Shown piece after piece: positions 43,230 through 53,537 of a stretch of DNA of 64,000 nt (positions are counted from its first letter, which is position 1; every line of letters starts with the position of its first letter). The notes below the pieces were generated by a model, which saw nothing but the letters and a program-made list of their open reading frames with translations, searched no databases and had not been told where the DNA came from. The position numbers were made by a program, and so were the translations under genes. Source of the DNA: Alphaproteobacteria bacterium (GTDB taxonomy: Bacteria; Pseudomonadota; Alphaproteobacteria; CAAGCB01; CAG-977); assembly GCA_900768845.1 (NCBI GenBank), contig CAAGEK010000044.1:17642-81641 (forward strand), given 5' to 3'.

Positions 43230-43949
43230 CTATTCAAGGACGTCCAACAATTTTTGAAATTCCTGATGGATTTGCACCGCCCGAGCGGAATCCAACGGAA
43301 AATCAACGGCGGATTTATCCATAACGAACAAAACAACCAATGCTTTTTCCATTTCGGTCTGCAACATATCCAGATAATGTTCACACGTTATTTCCGCATC
43401 CGAAACGCACAAACGCATATATGTTTTTATCCGCGCCGCTTCCAAAATGCTTTCTTTGAAAGCGTCCGCCGTTAAAACCGCCCCGTCGTCATCAACGATT
43501 TCAACACTGTCAACCACTTTCAAGACACGTTCAAACCGAGGAAAAACCGGTTTTCCGGACACATCGCATTCAAACGGGTCAATCCGTTCAAAACAATCCA
43601 GAGCGGCGATATTGCGTTCGATTTCTTCCGCCGAAACATTTGACAGGTTATCGTACCCCGCCAAATGATCGAATCGTTTTAAAACAGGCGTGATTTTAGC
43701 TTCGGCTTTTTTGGCGCAAAGCCTTAGATCCGTATTTTCCGTTTCTCCGAACACCCTGATAAAACCGAAAAACACCGGCGCGTCTTCAGTATCGATTTTC
43801 GTTTCGCCGGACAAAAAAGAAGCCAGCCGGCGCATTGCTTCATTTTCCAACAGGCGCAAAGCGGCTTCATCAACCGGCGTCGCCGCCAAAATCGCCGAAC
43901 GTTCGGCAATCAAGGCTGTTTCCGTTTTATCCGAAAAAATATTTTCCAT
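43230..43949 (-). CDS. unknown acidic protein, 239 residues
   Basis: The start at 43947-43949 (MENIFSDKTE) has GGTGCGGG upstream; the longer in-frame extension is hydrophobic and unsupported. The protein is acidic, largely helical and soluble (LLENEAMRRLASFLSG, SDAEITCEHYLDMLQTEMEK). No family recognised. It leads the operon with the 287-residue gene. Confidence 0.7.
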   Translation of the reverse strand: MENIFSDKTETALIAERSAILAATPVDEAALRLLENEAMRRLASFLSGETKIDTEDAPVFFGFIRVFGETENTDLRLCAKKAEAKITPVLKRFDHLAGYDNLSNVSAEEIERNIAALDCFERIDPFECDVSGKPVFPRFERVLKVVDSVEIVDDDGAVLTADAFKESILEAARIKTYMRLCVSDAEITCEHYLDMLQTEMEKALVVLFVMDKSAVDFPLDSARAVQIHQEFQKLLDVLE

Positions 43950-44091
43950 TCCCGCACCCGTTAAAAAGCAGATTAAATTATAATACCAAAAAATCAAAAG
44001 ATAAAAAGCAAAAATTGACAAAATTTTTGCTATTTTTTCGATAAAATTTATTTTTCCGAAAAACTCGCCAAACATTCAAACATCCGTTTCC

Positions 44092-44121
44092 GAAAAAAAC
44101 GGGCGCATTGCTTTTTGCGCC
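44092..44121 (-). terminator. strong minus-strand terminator without a visible gene upstream
   Basis: On the minus strand a GGCGCA / TGCGCC stem with an 8-base loop is followed by CGTTTTTTT. The next minus-strand gene start on its upstream side is beyond 46 kb, so the transcript it ends would originate in the AT-rich region 44122-44236. This could mark a small RNA or the end of a decayed transcript. Confidence 0.5.
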
Positions 44122-44236
44122 TTTCATATAAAACTTCAGATGGAAAATCAATCGTATATATTCTTAATTATATATTGATTTTTCCCTCATTATTGCAAAA
44201 AATCCATTATCTTTCTATGCAGGGGAGAATTTTTTC

Positions 44237-46123
44237 ATGATGTATTTCATCCGCCGTCTGGCTCCGTTTTACATTGCCAGACTTGTTGTAAAATTTTCCG
44301 GAGCTTTCGTTTTATGTTTCATTGAACGGGCGAACGTCGATTTTTCCGTTTTATCCGTTCTTCAAAGCTTGCCGTGTTATTCATACAGGCGACCGTTTCC
44401 TTTTTCCATCTTGCCCTGTTGCCGGCGTTATATTTCGCTTGTTTGCCGAAAGACAAGGTTTTCAAAACGTTCGACAGGCGTTTTTCCTTGTTTTTATTCG
44501 CCGCGTTTTTGTTTTTGACTTTTTTTGAACAGGTTTCCGTTTTCATTTTTTGGGACGAATTTTCGTGCGCGTTTAATTTCATCGCCGTCGACTATTTGAT
44601 TTACACCAAAGAAGTCGTCGGAAACATCATGCAATCGTATCCCGTTTTCACAATCATCGGAATTATCGCGGCTTTGGCGGCTTTAACGGCCTGCCTGTTC
44701 AGAAACGCCCTGTTTCCCGAAGTCCCGCCCCCTTCGGTCAAACAAAAAGTCGCGGCTTTGGCGGGATTGATCGCCTTGTGTGTACTGTCCGCGGATATCA
44801 AATTGGCCGAAAAAGGTGAAAACAGATACAATAACGAAATCGCCAAAGACGGATTATACAGTCTGTTCAGCGCGTTCATCAAAAACGAACTGAATTATCC
44901 CGAATTTTATCTGACCCGTTCTCAGGCTGAAAATCTGGCTTTTTTAAAAAAGGATCTGAAACAGCGGGGCGTCGTTTTCAACAACGGCGGCGAATCGCTC
45001 GGACGCACGATTTCCTCCTCCTTTCCCGAAAAAAGGATGAATGTCGTCATCGTTGTCATGGAAAGCATGGGATATGAATTTTTTGACGAGTTGCATCCCG
45101 AACAATCCGTCACGCCGAACCTGTCGCGTCTGGCGGAACAGGGACTGTTTTTCAGCCGCACCTATGCCACCGGAACCAGAACCGTCCGCGGGTTGGAAGC
45201 CGTCAGCCTGTCAATCCCCCCTTTGCCGGGGATGTCGATCCTGCGCCGGAAGGGAAATGAAAACCTGCATTCGATAGGTTCCCTGTTCAAAGGCAAGGGA
45301 TATGATACGAAATGGTTGTACGGCGGATACGGCTACTTTGACAATATGAACCACTTTTTTGAAAACAACGGGTTTAAAGTCATCGACAGAACCGATCTGG
45401 ACGCGTCAAAAATCCGCCATGCCAATATATGGGGGGGTTTCCGACGAAGACATATTCGACCGCGCCATTGAAGAGGCCGACAAATCCCATGCCGGAAAAA
45501 ATCCGTTTTTGCAAATTGTCATGACGACTTCAAACCACCGCCCTTTCAGCTATCCGGAAGGCAAAATCGACATTCCGTCGAAAACGAACCGGTTGGGAGC
45601 CGTCAAATATGCCGATTTCGCCATCGGAGAGTTGATAAAAAACGCCAAAACAAAAGAATGGTTCGATGATACTTTGTTTGTTTTCATCGCCGATCACGGC
45701 GCCGGCAGTGCGGGAAAGCAGGAATTGAACCCCGAAACGCATCGCATTCCCATGATTTTTTACGCTCCCGCACATTTCAAACCCGCCCGTTTCGATTATC
45801 CCGTCAGCCAAATCGATATGTTGCCGACATTATCGGGATTGTTGAATTTCAACTATGACAGCGTTTTTTACGGCAAAGACGCTTTGAAACCCGATTACGT
45901 TTCCCGTTATTTCGTCAGCAATTATCAATACGTCGGATATTCGACGGACAAAGATTTGGTGGTTTTAAAACCCGTTAAAACCGTATCTTATTACAAAAAC
46001 GGAAAACAGCACCGTTTCGCTCCGCCCGAATTGGAAAAAGGCGCAATCAGCTATTATCAACACGCTTCGAACTGGCGGGATCTGTATAAAGCCGTTTTAC
46101 CAAAGCGTACAGCGTCAAAATGA
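44237..46123 (+). pseudogene. LtaS-like sulfatase-family membrane protein, two frameshifts
   Basis: Reading from the ATG at 44237 (GGGGAG upstream), the frame changes twice. The N-terminal anchor (MMYFIRRLAPFYIARLVVK) is in one frame; from about 44326 the continuation (RFFRFIRSSKLAVLFIQA) is in another, up to 45437; the last part (VSDEDIFDRAIEEADKS) is back in the first. The second shift lies in a run of seven G at 45431-45437, where six would restore the frame. Features are those of lipoteichoic-acid-synthase/phosphoglycerol-transferase type enzymes: five membrane helices, VVIVVMESMG near 44990-45060, GTRTVRGLEAVSLSIPPLPG, and VFIADHGAGSAG. It would decorate envelope glycans or lipids. It could be phase-variable, decayed or an assembly error. 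Confidence 0.8.
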
Positions 46124-46734
46124 CAATCCATGAAGCCGTCATGCCGACCAGCGTATGCGACAGAAAATGTTCCCCGCGCAACATTTGATACGTTCCCGCA
46201 ATCCATCCCGCGCACAATCCGAACGCAAGTCCGGCTTGACGTTTCCTGCGGCTTTTAAAACAAAAATACAACGCCATGAAAGCAAAACCGCTTGTCGCAT
46301 GGCCTGCGGGGAAACATTTCCCCTTTTTCATCCGCTCCGCCCCGCTTTGCTCCAAAGGATCGAACAGCCTGCGGTGTTTGAAAACACCGCCGTATCGCGT
46401 AATTTGTTTCGGGCAGTATTGATTCGTAAACTGTTTCGCCCCCGCGACAACGGCAGGCACGAAAATCAGGCTGATCGTCATCATCAAAAACGCGCCGCGA
46501 TACGGTTCCAGCCTCTTTTGAAAAAAAGAGCCGGCAAAGCAAAAAAGACACGACATCCCCGAAACGGCGGCGAACACTTTAAATCCGCGATAGAAAAAAA
46601 TCGAAAGCTTTCGATGGATTTCAGGGGAAACAAGCCATCCGCCGTCATAAAAACAATCTTGTATCCCAATCCGTTCGGGAAAACGCCACAAAAACCGCAA
46701 GAACGGCGAATGAAATAAGAAAGTCCTTTTTCAT
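46047..46734 (-). pseudogene. PAP2-superfamily phosphatase with a frameshift near its N-terminus
   Basis: The ATG at 46732-46734 overlaps the stop of the preceding kinase gene (ATGA) and begins MKKDFLISFAVLAVFVAF, a membrane anchor. The frame then breaks at GCGTTTTCCC; removing one T gives FPERIGIQDCFYDGGWLV and the rest of the gene in one frame. The PAP2 core is intact: KQITRYGG region, CFPAGHATSGFAF (catalytic His) and RGEHFLSHTLVGM (third His motif). Similar proteins are lipid A or isoprenoid phosphatases. The 3' end overlaps the 3' end of the convergent LtaS-like gene by 77 bp. A shortened protein starting at about 46700 is also possible. Confidence 0.78.
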
Positions 46735-47345
46735 AAAACCGCCGACAAAGCGAATCCGACGCACAAAGGAATGGAAAAATTATCGTCAACGTGCAGTTTG
46801 TCTTCATAAATTTCCGCAAGCATCGCCATAAAAACGCCGCCCGCCCCCGCCAGACAGACCAGTGTCGGGAAATCGCAAAGTTTTGCAAAAACATATAAAA
46901 CAAGCAGTGAAGAAATTAAAAAAGCCGCAGACCCTTCTACGCTTTTTTTGCCTTCGTTCAATTTGTGCCGTCCGAATTTGCGTCCGACCAAAGCGGCCGC
47001 CGTATCGCCGACCAGCATCACCGCCAAAGCCGCGGCCGCGGCCTCTTTGACAAACAGCAACGTGACGATGAATGCCGCCGCCAAAACATAGGGGGAACCG
47101 CTCAGCCTGAATGTGCCGTCCGTTTCCTTGTCCCGCAACATCCTGTCAAGCACGCGGCCGTAAAGCGCACGGCAAAACGGTTGTTTCCTGTAATATCCGT
47201 ATTCGGCGGAAACATTCAAAACGAACAGCGCGCCAAATAAAACCAGCAAAAACGGCTTCGGCAGAAAACAAATGCAGGCAACCATCCAAAGAGAGCTTAA
47301 ATGAACGGATTTTCTCAAAATTTCCTGTTTATATGAAAACGTCAT
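46731..47345 (-). CDS. dolichol/phytol/diacylglycerol kinase-like CTP-dependent kinase
   Basis: A 204-residue polytopic membrane protein of the Sec59/DGK1/VTE5 family, about five helices. GGAAAGCGGG lies before the ATG. Motifs: ILRKSVHLSSLW near the start, MLVGDTAAALVGRKFGRHKL, GKKSVEGSAAF and EDKLHVDDNFSIPL. The family phosphorylates lipids such as polyprenols or diacylglycerol with CTP. It overlaps the PAP2 phosphatase gene by ATGA, so a kinase/phosphatase pair acting on a lipid carrier is likely. Confidence 0.85.
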   Translation of the reverse strand: MTFSYKQEILRKSVHLSSLWMVACICFLPKPFLLVLFGALFVLNVSAEYGYYRKQPFCRALYGRVLDRMLRDKETDGTFRLSGSPYVLAAAFIVTLLFVKEAAAAALAVMLVGDTAAALVGRKFGRHKLNEGKKSVEGSAAFLISSLLVLYVFAKLCDFPTLVCLAGAGGVFMAMLAEIYEDKLHVDDNFSIPLCVGFALSAVL

Positions 47346-47376
47346 CCCGCTTTCCTTTCATACCGATTCGCCGGAA

Positions 47377-48399
47377 TCACCGCTTGACCTGAGCCGCAAT
47401 CTGTAAAAACACTCTGGCGCAGACAAGATTTTGCGGCCGGCCGAACCGTTTGCATTCCCGTTCGGCTTCGGTCAGCAATTCCAACGCCCTGCCGGTTTTC
47501 GGCAAAGACCATAACTGCATCTGACGTTTGAAAGCCTCCGTCCGTTTGAAATGAACGGGCGGATACATTGAACGCATCACCGCATCCGCGGACATCCCTT
47601 GCGCCGTTTTCGCGACGGCCAGATGCAACCGTTTGAAATGATTGGACGCCGCACGCAACAACGTTATCGGCAATTCGCCTTCCGCGTACAACCTGTCCAA
47701 CGTTTCATGCAGTTCCCGCTGATCGCCGGATCCCAGCGCGTAAATCATCCTGTCAACGGACAAGGCCGACGCGTCGCCTATGCACGCCGCGGCGTCGTCT
47801 ATGGAAATTTTCCTCTCGCGCCCCATATAAGCCATCAGTTTCGACAGTTCGGAACGCGACACCATCCTGTCCGATCCCAGATTGTCCGCAATAAAGTTCA
47901 ACGCTTCGGCGGTCGCCTCGAATCCGTTTTCCTGCAACGTTTGATATACGAATTGTTTAAGCGCGCCGCCTTCGTCGGGATAACACGCCATAACACGCGC
48001 ATTTCCGGCTTTTTCGAACAACAGCGGCAAAGACCCTTTCGTCGTCAGATTGCCGCCCGTGACAATAATCAACGCATCGCCTTCGTAATCGGATAAAAAC
48101 TCTTTCATCACGGGCGTAAAATTGTTGTCAACGCCTTTGAACCGGATGACGCGACGGCCGCCCATCAGGGAAATGGCGTTCGCTTCGTCATACAGACAGG
48201 CGATGTCGTCTTTGGCCTGAGCCTGAGTCAAATCAACGATTCTGAACGGATCTTTGACATCGGGAACGACCGCTTCCGTCATTTTCCGGCGGCATTCGTC
48301 TATCAACCCTTCATCCTGACCGTAAAAAAGGACGGCTTTGACCGTCGGGTCCTGTTTCGCCAGCAACGCAGAAAAACCCGCCTGAGTCAATTTCGTCAT
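47377..48399 (-). CDS. holA: DNA polymerase III delta subunit
   Basis: A 340-residue clamp-loader subunit. It begins [14 protein letters not shown] and has the YGQDEGLIDECRR segment, the DPFRIVDLTQAQ region and the C-terminal helical domain (RAASNHFKRLHLAVAKTA and LELLTEAERECKRFGRP). Its ATG overlaps the lptE stop (ATGA). The leuS-lptE-holA order is a typical alphaproteobacterial block. Confidence 0.92.
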   Translation of the reverse strand: MTKLTQAGFSALLAKQDPTVKAVLFYGQDEGLIDECRRKMTEAVVPDVKDPFRIVDLTQAQAKDDIACLYDEANAISLMGGRRVIRFKGVDNNFTPVMKEFLSDYEGDALIIVTGGNLTTKGSLPLLFEKAGNARVMACYPDEGGALKQFVYQTLQENGFEATAEALNFIADNLGSDRMVSRSELSKLMAYMGRERKISIDDAAACIGDASALSVDRMIYALGSGDQRELHETLDRLYAEGELPITLLRAASNHFKRLHLAVAKTAQGMSADAVMRSMYPPVHFKRTEAFKRQMQLWSLPKTGRALELLTEAERECKRFGRPQNLVCARVFLQIAAQVKR

Positions 48400-48944
48400 T
48401 CGGCGGCCTCTTTTTCTTTCGGCTCCCGTTTCTTTTTCAAAAACGACGAAACGTGCAGGGAAATGTTATCGCCCAAAATGCGCATCATCCGTTTTTTGGC
48501 GTCCTCTTCGGCGACGTCGGTCGCATAAGGGGATTCCAAAATGTTATAACTTGCGCGTGCGCTGGTCGTGTTTTCCAATAAAACCTCGGCTTCGGGAAAC
48601 GTTTTCAAAACGTATTTCGCCGTGTAAATCATCGTCGTGCGCGTCGCCATATTGTCCGAACGGATGGCTTGCTGATATTCGGATGCACTGACAATGAAAA
48701 CGCTCAGTTCGTATTTCGGATTTTCCGGCTCGCCTTTCGGGGAAATCCGGTTCAACAGGTGGCGGCGCAAAATCTGGCCGTTCCGTTCGGGGATTTCATC
48801 AATGAAAACGTCCGACAAACCGGAAATCAGGCGTTCTCCCGAAACCGTGCCCGCCGTTTCCCCTCCGGCATACAGCGGACGGAATCCGCAGGACGCCGAA
48901 AGGAAAACCAAAACCCCCAGAACTGTTGCTTTATATAACGACAT
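48396..48944 (-). CDS. lptE: LPS-assembly lipoprotein LptE
   Basis: A 182-residue outer-membrane lipoprotein that plugs LptD for LPS export. The start at 48942-48944 gives a lipoprotein signal with lipobox LSASC ([18 protein letters not shown]). Family features: [21 protein letters not shown] and the strand-rich centre. It overlaps the leuS 3' end by 14 bp and holA by 4 bp. The longer in-frame upstream extension lies inside leuS and is rejected. Confidence 0.9.
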   Translation of the reverse strand: MSLYKATVLGVLVFLSASCGFRPLYAGGETAGTVSGERLISGLSDVFIDEIPERNGQILRRHLLNRISPKGEPENPKYELSVFIVSASEYQQAIRSDNMATRTTMIYTAKYVLKTFPEAEVLLENTTSARASYNILESPYATDVAEEDAKKRMMRILGDNISLHVSSFLKKKREPKEKEAAE

Positions 48945-51510
48945 TGACGATCTTGTTTTTAATGACAATGATTTTACGAACGGGTTTGTCGCCGATTTGC
49001 GCCTTGACGGGCCCCAAAGCCAAAGCCGCTTTCTTGGCTTCCTCGTCGTCACAATCGGCGGGCAGCTCGATCGTGCCGCGCAGTTTGCCTTGAACCTGAA
49101 CGGCCAGCGTGACTTTGTTGTCGGTCAGGAAAGCTTCATCGGCTTTCGGCCATTCGTGCGTCGCCAACAGCTCCGAATGCCCCAGATTATGCCACATTTC
49201 TTCGGCCAGATGAGGGGCGATCGGCGACAAAAGGCGAACCAGCGTTTCAAACGCCGTTCTCCATACGCTTTTTTCGCTGTCGTCGACAGGTTTCAAATCG
49301 GAAATCGCGTTCGTCAGTTCACGCAAACGCGCCAAAGCGACGTTAAAGCGGAGTTTGTCCAAGTCTTCGGTGACCAAAGCCACCGTTTTGTGCGTCCGGC
49401 GCAACAAAGCGTCCGCCGCTTCGGTCAATTCGACCGGTCGGATCGTTTCTTCGGGACAGGACAGTTGCAACCGCCACAAACGGTTTACATAACGCCACGC
49501 ACCGTCGATACCGGCTTCCGTCCATTCCAAATCGCGTTCGGGCGGCGTATCGGACAGCATAAAGACGCGGGCGGCGTCCGCTCCGTACGTTTTCAAAATC
49601 GTTTCCGGATCGACCAGATTGTATTTCGACTTGCTCATCTTTTCCGAACGCCCGACTTCAACGGGGGAACCGTCGGAAACCTTCACCGCCGTACCGTCGG
49701 ATTTCTTTTCGACTTCCGTCGGGAACAGCCAGTTCCCGTCTTTGTCCTTATACGTTTCGTGACAGACCATTCCTTGGGTGAACAGGCCTTTGAAGGGTTC
49801 GGAAACGCTCAAATACCCGCAATCACGCAGGGCGCGGGTGAAGAAACGGGCGTACAGCAAATGCAAAACGGCGTGTTCGATGCCGCCGACATACTGATCG
49901 ACGGGCAACCATGTGTCAACGGCTTTGCGCGTAAAAGGGCGATCCGTTTCGTGAGGAGCGCAAAACCGCGCAAAGTACCACGAAGACTCAAAAAACGTGT
50001 CGAACGTATCCGTTTCACGCAAGGCCGGCTTGCCGCAAACGGGGCAAACCGTATGCTTCCACGTCGGGTGATGTTCCAAGGGATTCCCCGGTTTGTCGAA
50101 TTTGACGTCTTCGGGCAACAAAACGGGCAATTGGTCTTCGGGAACGGGAACAATGCCGCAATGTTCGCAATGAATGACGGGAATCGGGCATCCCCAATAA
50201 CGCTGGCGGGAAACGCCCCAATCGCGCAAACGGTACTGTACGGTGGCTTTGCCGCGTCCGATTTTCTCCAAACGTTCAATCATCGACTTGATGGCGTCTT
50301 TCGTCCGCATACCGTCCAGAAACGCCGAGTTGACCGCCACGCCGTCTTCGATATCGTCAAACGCCTTGTCGGTTACGACGGGTTCGCCTTCGTCCTTATG
50401 CGCAACGACGACGCGAACGGGCAGACCGTACTTGCGGGCGAAATCCAAGTCGCGCTGGTCATGCGCGGGACACGCGAAAATCGCGCCCGTGCCGTATTCC
50501 ATCAAAACAAAGTTCGCAACATACAGCGGCAATTCCGGATTGCCGCCCAAAGCCTTAAATTCTTCCGCGAACGGGTGCAGGACTTTCAATCCCGTATCGA
50601 ATCCCTTTTTCTCCGCGGCTTCGATCGTCGCGACACTGGTGCCCAAAGCCTCGCATTCCTTGATGAACTTCGCCAGTTCGGGATTCGTCTTCGCCAGTTC
50701 AAGAGCAATCGGATGCTGAGCGGAAATCGCGCAGAAAGACGCGCCGAACAGCGTATCCGCACGCGTCGTAAAGACTTCCAAAGTCTTATCGGTATCTTTG
50801 ACGGGGAAATACAAATACGCGCCGTAAGACTTGCCGATCCAGTTTTCCTGCATCGTGCGGACTTTTTCCGGCCATCCCGTCAGGGTTTTCAAGCCCTCAA
50901 GCAATTCGTCGGCATATTGCGTGATTTTCAAAGACCATTGCGACAGCTTGCGCCGTTCGACGGGAACTCCGGAACGCCAGCCTTTACCGTCGACAACCTG
51001 TTCGTTTGCCAGCACCGTCATTTCAACGGGATCCCAGTTCACCCACGAATCCTTGCGATACGCCAGACCTTTTTTCAAAAAGTCCAAAAACATCTTCTGT
51101 TCGTGTTTGTAATATTCGGGTTCGCAGGTCGAAACTTCGCGGCTCCAATCGATGGACAGCCCCATTTTTTTCATTTCTTCGCGCATATTGGCAATGTTTT
51201 CACGCGTCCATTTCGACGGATGGACGTGATGCTTGATCGCCGCGTTTTCGGCGGGCAACCCGAAAGAATCCCACCCCATCGGATGCAGAACGTTATAGCC
51301 TTGGGCTTTTTTAAAACGGGCGATGACGTCGCCCATCGCGTAGTTGCGCACATGCCCCATATGAATTTTCCCCGACGGGTACGGAAACATTTCCAAAGCG
51401 TAATACTTCGGTTTGCCGCTATCGTCCGAAGCCTTAAAAGCTTCCTGTTTTTCCCATTCCTTTTGCCATTTTTCTTCCGTCGTACGGAAATTGAAACGTT
51501 CTTCGATCAT
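48931..51510 (-). CDS. leuS: leucyl-tRNA synthetase
   Basis: An 859-residue class I synthetase. The HIGH-type motif is [13 protein letters not shown] near residue 50. The CP1 editing domain lies about 220-420, with [13 protein letters not shown], and the zinc-binding Cys stretch CEHCGIVPV follows. KMSKSKYN is near residue 620. The C-terminal anticodon/tRNA domains are complete. It lies 27 bp after the DUF3576 gene in an alphaproteobacterial block. Confidence 0.97.
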   Translation of the reverse strand: MIEERFNFRTTEEKWQKEWEKQEAFKASDDSGKPKYYALEMFPYPSGKIHMGHVRNYAMGDVIARFKKAQGYNVLHPMGWDSFGLPAENAAIKHHVHPSKWTRENIANMREEMKKMGLSIDWSREVSTCEPEYYKHEQKMFLDFLKKGLAYRKDSWVNWDPVEMTVLANEQVVDGKGWRSGVPVERRKLSQWSLKITQYADELLEGLKTLTGWPEKVRTMQENWIGKSYGAYLYFPVKDTDKTLEVFTTRADTLFGASFCAISAQHPIALELAKTNPELAKFIKECEALGTSVATIEAAEKKGFDTGLKVLHPFAEEFKALGGNPELPLYVANFVLMEYGTGAIFACPAHDQRDLDFARKYGLPVRVVVAHKDEGEPVVTDKAFDDIEDGVAVNSAFLDGMRTKDAIKSMIERLEKIGRGKATVQYRLRDWGVSRQRYWGCPIPVIHCEHCGIVPVPEDQLPVLLPEDVKFDKPGNPLEHHPTWKHTVCPVCGKPALRETDTFDTFFESSWYFARFCAPHETDRPFTRKAVDTWLPVDQYVGGIEHAVLHLLYARFFTRALRDCGYLSVSEPFKGLFTQGMVCHETYKDKDGNWLFPTEVEKKSDGTAVKVSDGSPVEVGRSEKMSKSKYNLVDPETILKTYGADAARVFMLSDTPPERDLEWTEAGIDGAWRYVNRLWRLQLSCPEETIRPVELTEAADALLRRTHKTVALVTEDLDKLRFNVALARLRELTNAISDLKPVDDSEKSVWRTAFETLVRLLSPIAPHLAEEMWHNLGHSELLATHEWPKADEAFLTDNKVTLAVQVQGKLRGTIELPADCDDEEAKKAALALGPVKAQIGDKPVRKIIVIKNKIVNVVI

Positions 51511-51537
51511 GTTGACAGAGCTTTCGATAATTAGAAG

Positions 51538-52068
51538 TTATTGTCCTGTTGCCGACAAGCGCATTCGGCGCGCTTCGGTTAGAATAGCATTTTCCATTTT
51601 AAGTGCAACAGCGGGATCGGATTTTATGTCCGTCCATTCGTCTTTTTCATTTTTGACCTGACGGAAAACGGCGACTTTCAACCCGTCCGCACGCAATGTT
51701 TTGCTTAAAATCAAAACGTTCAGCCTGAACCGTTCGTCCTTTACGGACGACGGGGAATGCCAATCCGTCAAAATGACGCCGCCGAAAGGATCCGCCGACG
51801 CCAACGGCATGAACGACAGCGTTTTCAACGCCGCCTGCCACAAATACGAATTGACTCCGATTTGCGTTTCGGGGGCTTTTTGTTTTGAAAACAAATCAAT
51901 CCCTTTTGCGCCGAATAATTTGTCCCCGTTAGCCGCTTGTGTTTTTTCGTCGGGCATGACGTATTTTCCCCTGACCTTTTCAGGATACCTGTATTCAACG
52001 CCGTCCGCCGAACACCCCGCCGAAAACGCCGAAAGCAACACAATTGCGTGAAAAATACGAAAAGACAT
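51538..52068 (-). CDS. DUF3576 lipoprotein
   Basis: A 176-residue protein with a lipoprotein signal (MSFRIFHAIVLLSAF, lipobox FSAGC). The DUF3576 hallmark is IGVNSYLWQAALKTL followed by SFMPLASADPFGGVI and TDWHSP. In alphaproteobacteria this gene usually precedes leuS, as here. AAAGGAA is close to the ATG. Function unknown; probably an outer-membrane-anchored periplasmic protein. Confidence 0.9.
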   Translation of the reverse strand: MSFRIFHAIVLLSAFSAGCSADGVEYRYPEKVRGKYVMPDEKTQAANGDKLFGAKGIDLFSKQKAPETQIGVNSYLWQAALKTLSFMPLASADPFGGVILTDWHSPSSVKDERFRLNVLILSKTLRADGLKVAVFRQVKNEKDEWTDIKSDPAVALKMENAILTEARRMRLSATGQ

Positions 52069-52263
52069 TTTCCTTTATCCCTTTCCGTTTCGTTTTAACA
52101 TATTTTTTTTACGGTCTGCATTTTTTATTTTTACTTTTTCATTTTTTTTCACTTTATTTTCACCTTTTAATGATTTTTTTGTTTACACGGATTGCAAGTT
52201 ACGGTTAAACGTGAAAAACTTTTATTTTCAACTTTTCTGTCTTTTTACTCCAAGGAGCCTTCA

Positions 52264-53472
52264 ATGAAAAAAATCCTTCTTTCTGCGGCCGCCCTTTCCG
52301 TCCTGACCGCGGGAGCCGCGCAAGCCGAAGACCCCGTACCCGCTTCGCCCGTCAAACTGGAGCTGGGCGGATTTATGACATGGTACGGTTCTTATGCGAA
52401 CCAAAAAAGGGCGACGCTGGTTGACGCAACCGGCGCAGGTACGCTCGTCCCCATAAACGAATACAATGCTTTCGACATCATGGGCAACGCGGAAATCTAC
52501 TTTTCGGGTAAAGCCGAGCTGGATAACGGCATGACCGTTGGCGTCATGGTTCAGCTGGAAGCCGGAACGGATCCCGCGACGTCGTCGAAAAGCATTGACG
52601 AAACCTATCTGACCCTTGATACGAAGGCGGGTCGTTTCATCGTCGGAAACGTCAAAAGCACGGCGGCGCAGATGTCCGTTCTGGCTCCGACGGTCAGTAC
52701 GATCGGCCAACAGGATTCCGATTGGAGTCGCATGATCACCGTACCTTACGGTTTTTCGGCGTACAGTTCGGCATATTCTCTGGTTGACGACATATCGACG
52801 AAAATTTCATACATCACGCCGACATTCAACGGATTTACCGCCGGTTTCAGCGTCATGCCGGGCAACGACTCAAAAGGGCAGGATGACAACAACCTGTTAT
52901 TCCCCATAAGCGGTAAAGCCATACATCGCGATTTCAAACAAGCCTTCTCCGCCGTCGGTTTGTACGAAGGCGAAATCGGAGGTTTCGACATTTCCTCCAG
53001 CATTTCATATTCTTCCTACAAGCCGAATCCCCTTTCTTTGGGATCAATCAACGGCACGGACGTCATCATTCGCGAACCCGTTAAAACAATCAAGGAATAC
53101 GCCGGCGGTTTGAACATCGGCATGGGCAACTGGGTTGTCGGCGGATCGTACCGTTATGTCGATGCGGCGAAAACCTCCGTCGCCGTAATGCAAGACGACG
53201 CCACGGGTTATATGTGGGACGCCGGCGTCAGTTACAGTTTCGGCCCGTTTGAAACAAGTTTGAACTATTTGCATTCGCGCAAAAACAACTACGCCTTTGA
53301 CGGCAAGGACGAATACAACCTGTACCAAATCGCCGGCAATTACAAGCTGGGCGCGGGCGTGGACACTTTTATCAACGTCGCGTACGTCGAATACGAATCC
53401 GCCGATAAAAACGTCCGCGGAAAAAGCAATGAAGGCCTGGCCGTTGCAACGGGTATGAATTTATCCTTCTAA
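52264..53472 (+). CDS. outer-membrane porin
   Basis: A 402-residue protein with AAGGAG before the ATG at 52264; the upstream in-frame extension is rejected. The signal peptide is MKKILLSAAALSVLTAG, cut after AQA. The mature part alternates polar and hydrophobic residues in many strands (VKLELGGFMTWYGSYANQK, AEIYFSGKAELDNGMTVGV). A Phe ends the protein (TGMNLSF), the usual outer-membrane insertion signal. It matches the alphaproteobacterial gram-negative porin family. An AT-rich upstream region of about 190 bp holds the promoter. Confidence 0.92.
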   Translation: MKKILLSAAALSVLTAGAAQAEDPVPASPVKLELGGFMTWYGSYANQKRATLVDATGAGTLVPINEYNAFDIMGNAEIYFSGKAELDNGMTVGVMVQLEAGTDPATSSKSIDETYLTLDTKAGRFIVGNVKSTAAQMSVLAPTVSTIGQQDSDWSRMITVPYGFSAYSSAYSLVDDISTKISYITPTFNGFTAGFSVMPGNDSKGQDDNNLLFPISGKAIHRDFKQAFSAVGLYEGEIGGFDISSSISYSSYKPNPLSLGSINGTDVIIREPVKTIKEYAGGLNIGMGNWVVGGSYRYVDAAKTSVAVMQDDATGYMWDAGVSYSFGPFETSLNYLHSRKNNYAFDGKDEYNLYQIAGNYKLGAGVDTFINVAYVEYESADKNVRGKSNEGLAVATGMNLSF

Positions 53473-53492
53473 TTTCAGCGAAAACATTTTAT

Positions 53493-53520
53493 AAAAAAGC
53501 GGTCGGACGGCCGCTTTTTT
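53493..53520 (+). terminator. intrinsic terminator after the porin gene
   Basis: A 10-bp stem AAAAAAGCGG / CCGCTTTTTT with an 8-base loop, ending in a T-run, 20 bp past the porin stop and 18 bp before the next gene. Confidence 0.9.
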
Positions 53521-53537
53521 ATTTCGGGAGAACTGTA

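Noticed and set aside
46484..46903. 139-residue minus-strand frame
   Set aside because: It is partly the original frame of the PAP2 N-terminus and partly a shadow of the kinase gene; explained by the frameshift in PAP2.
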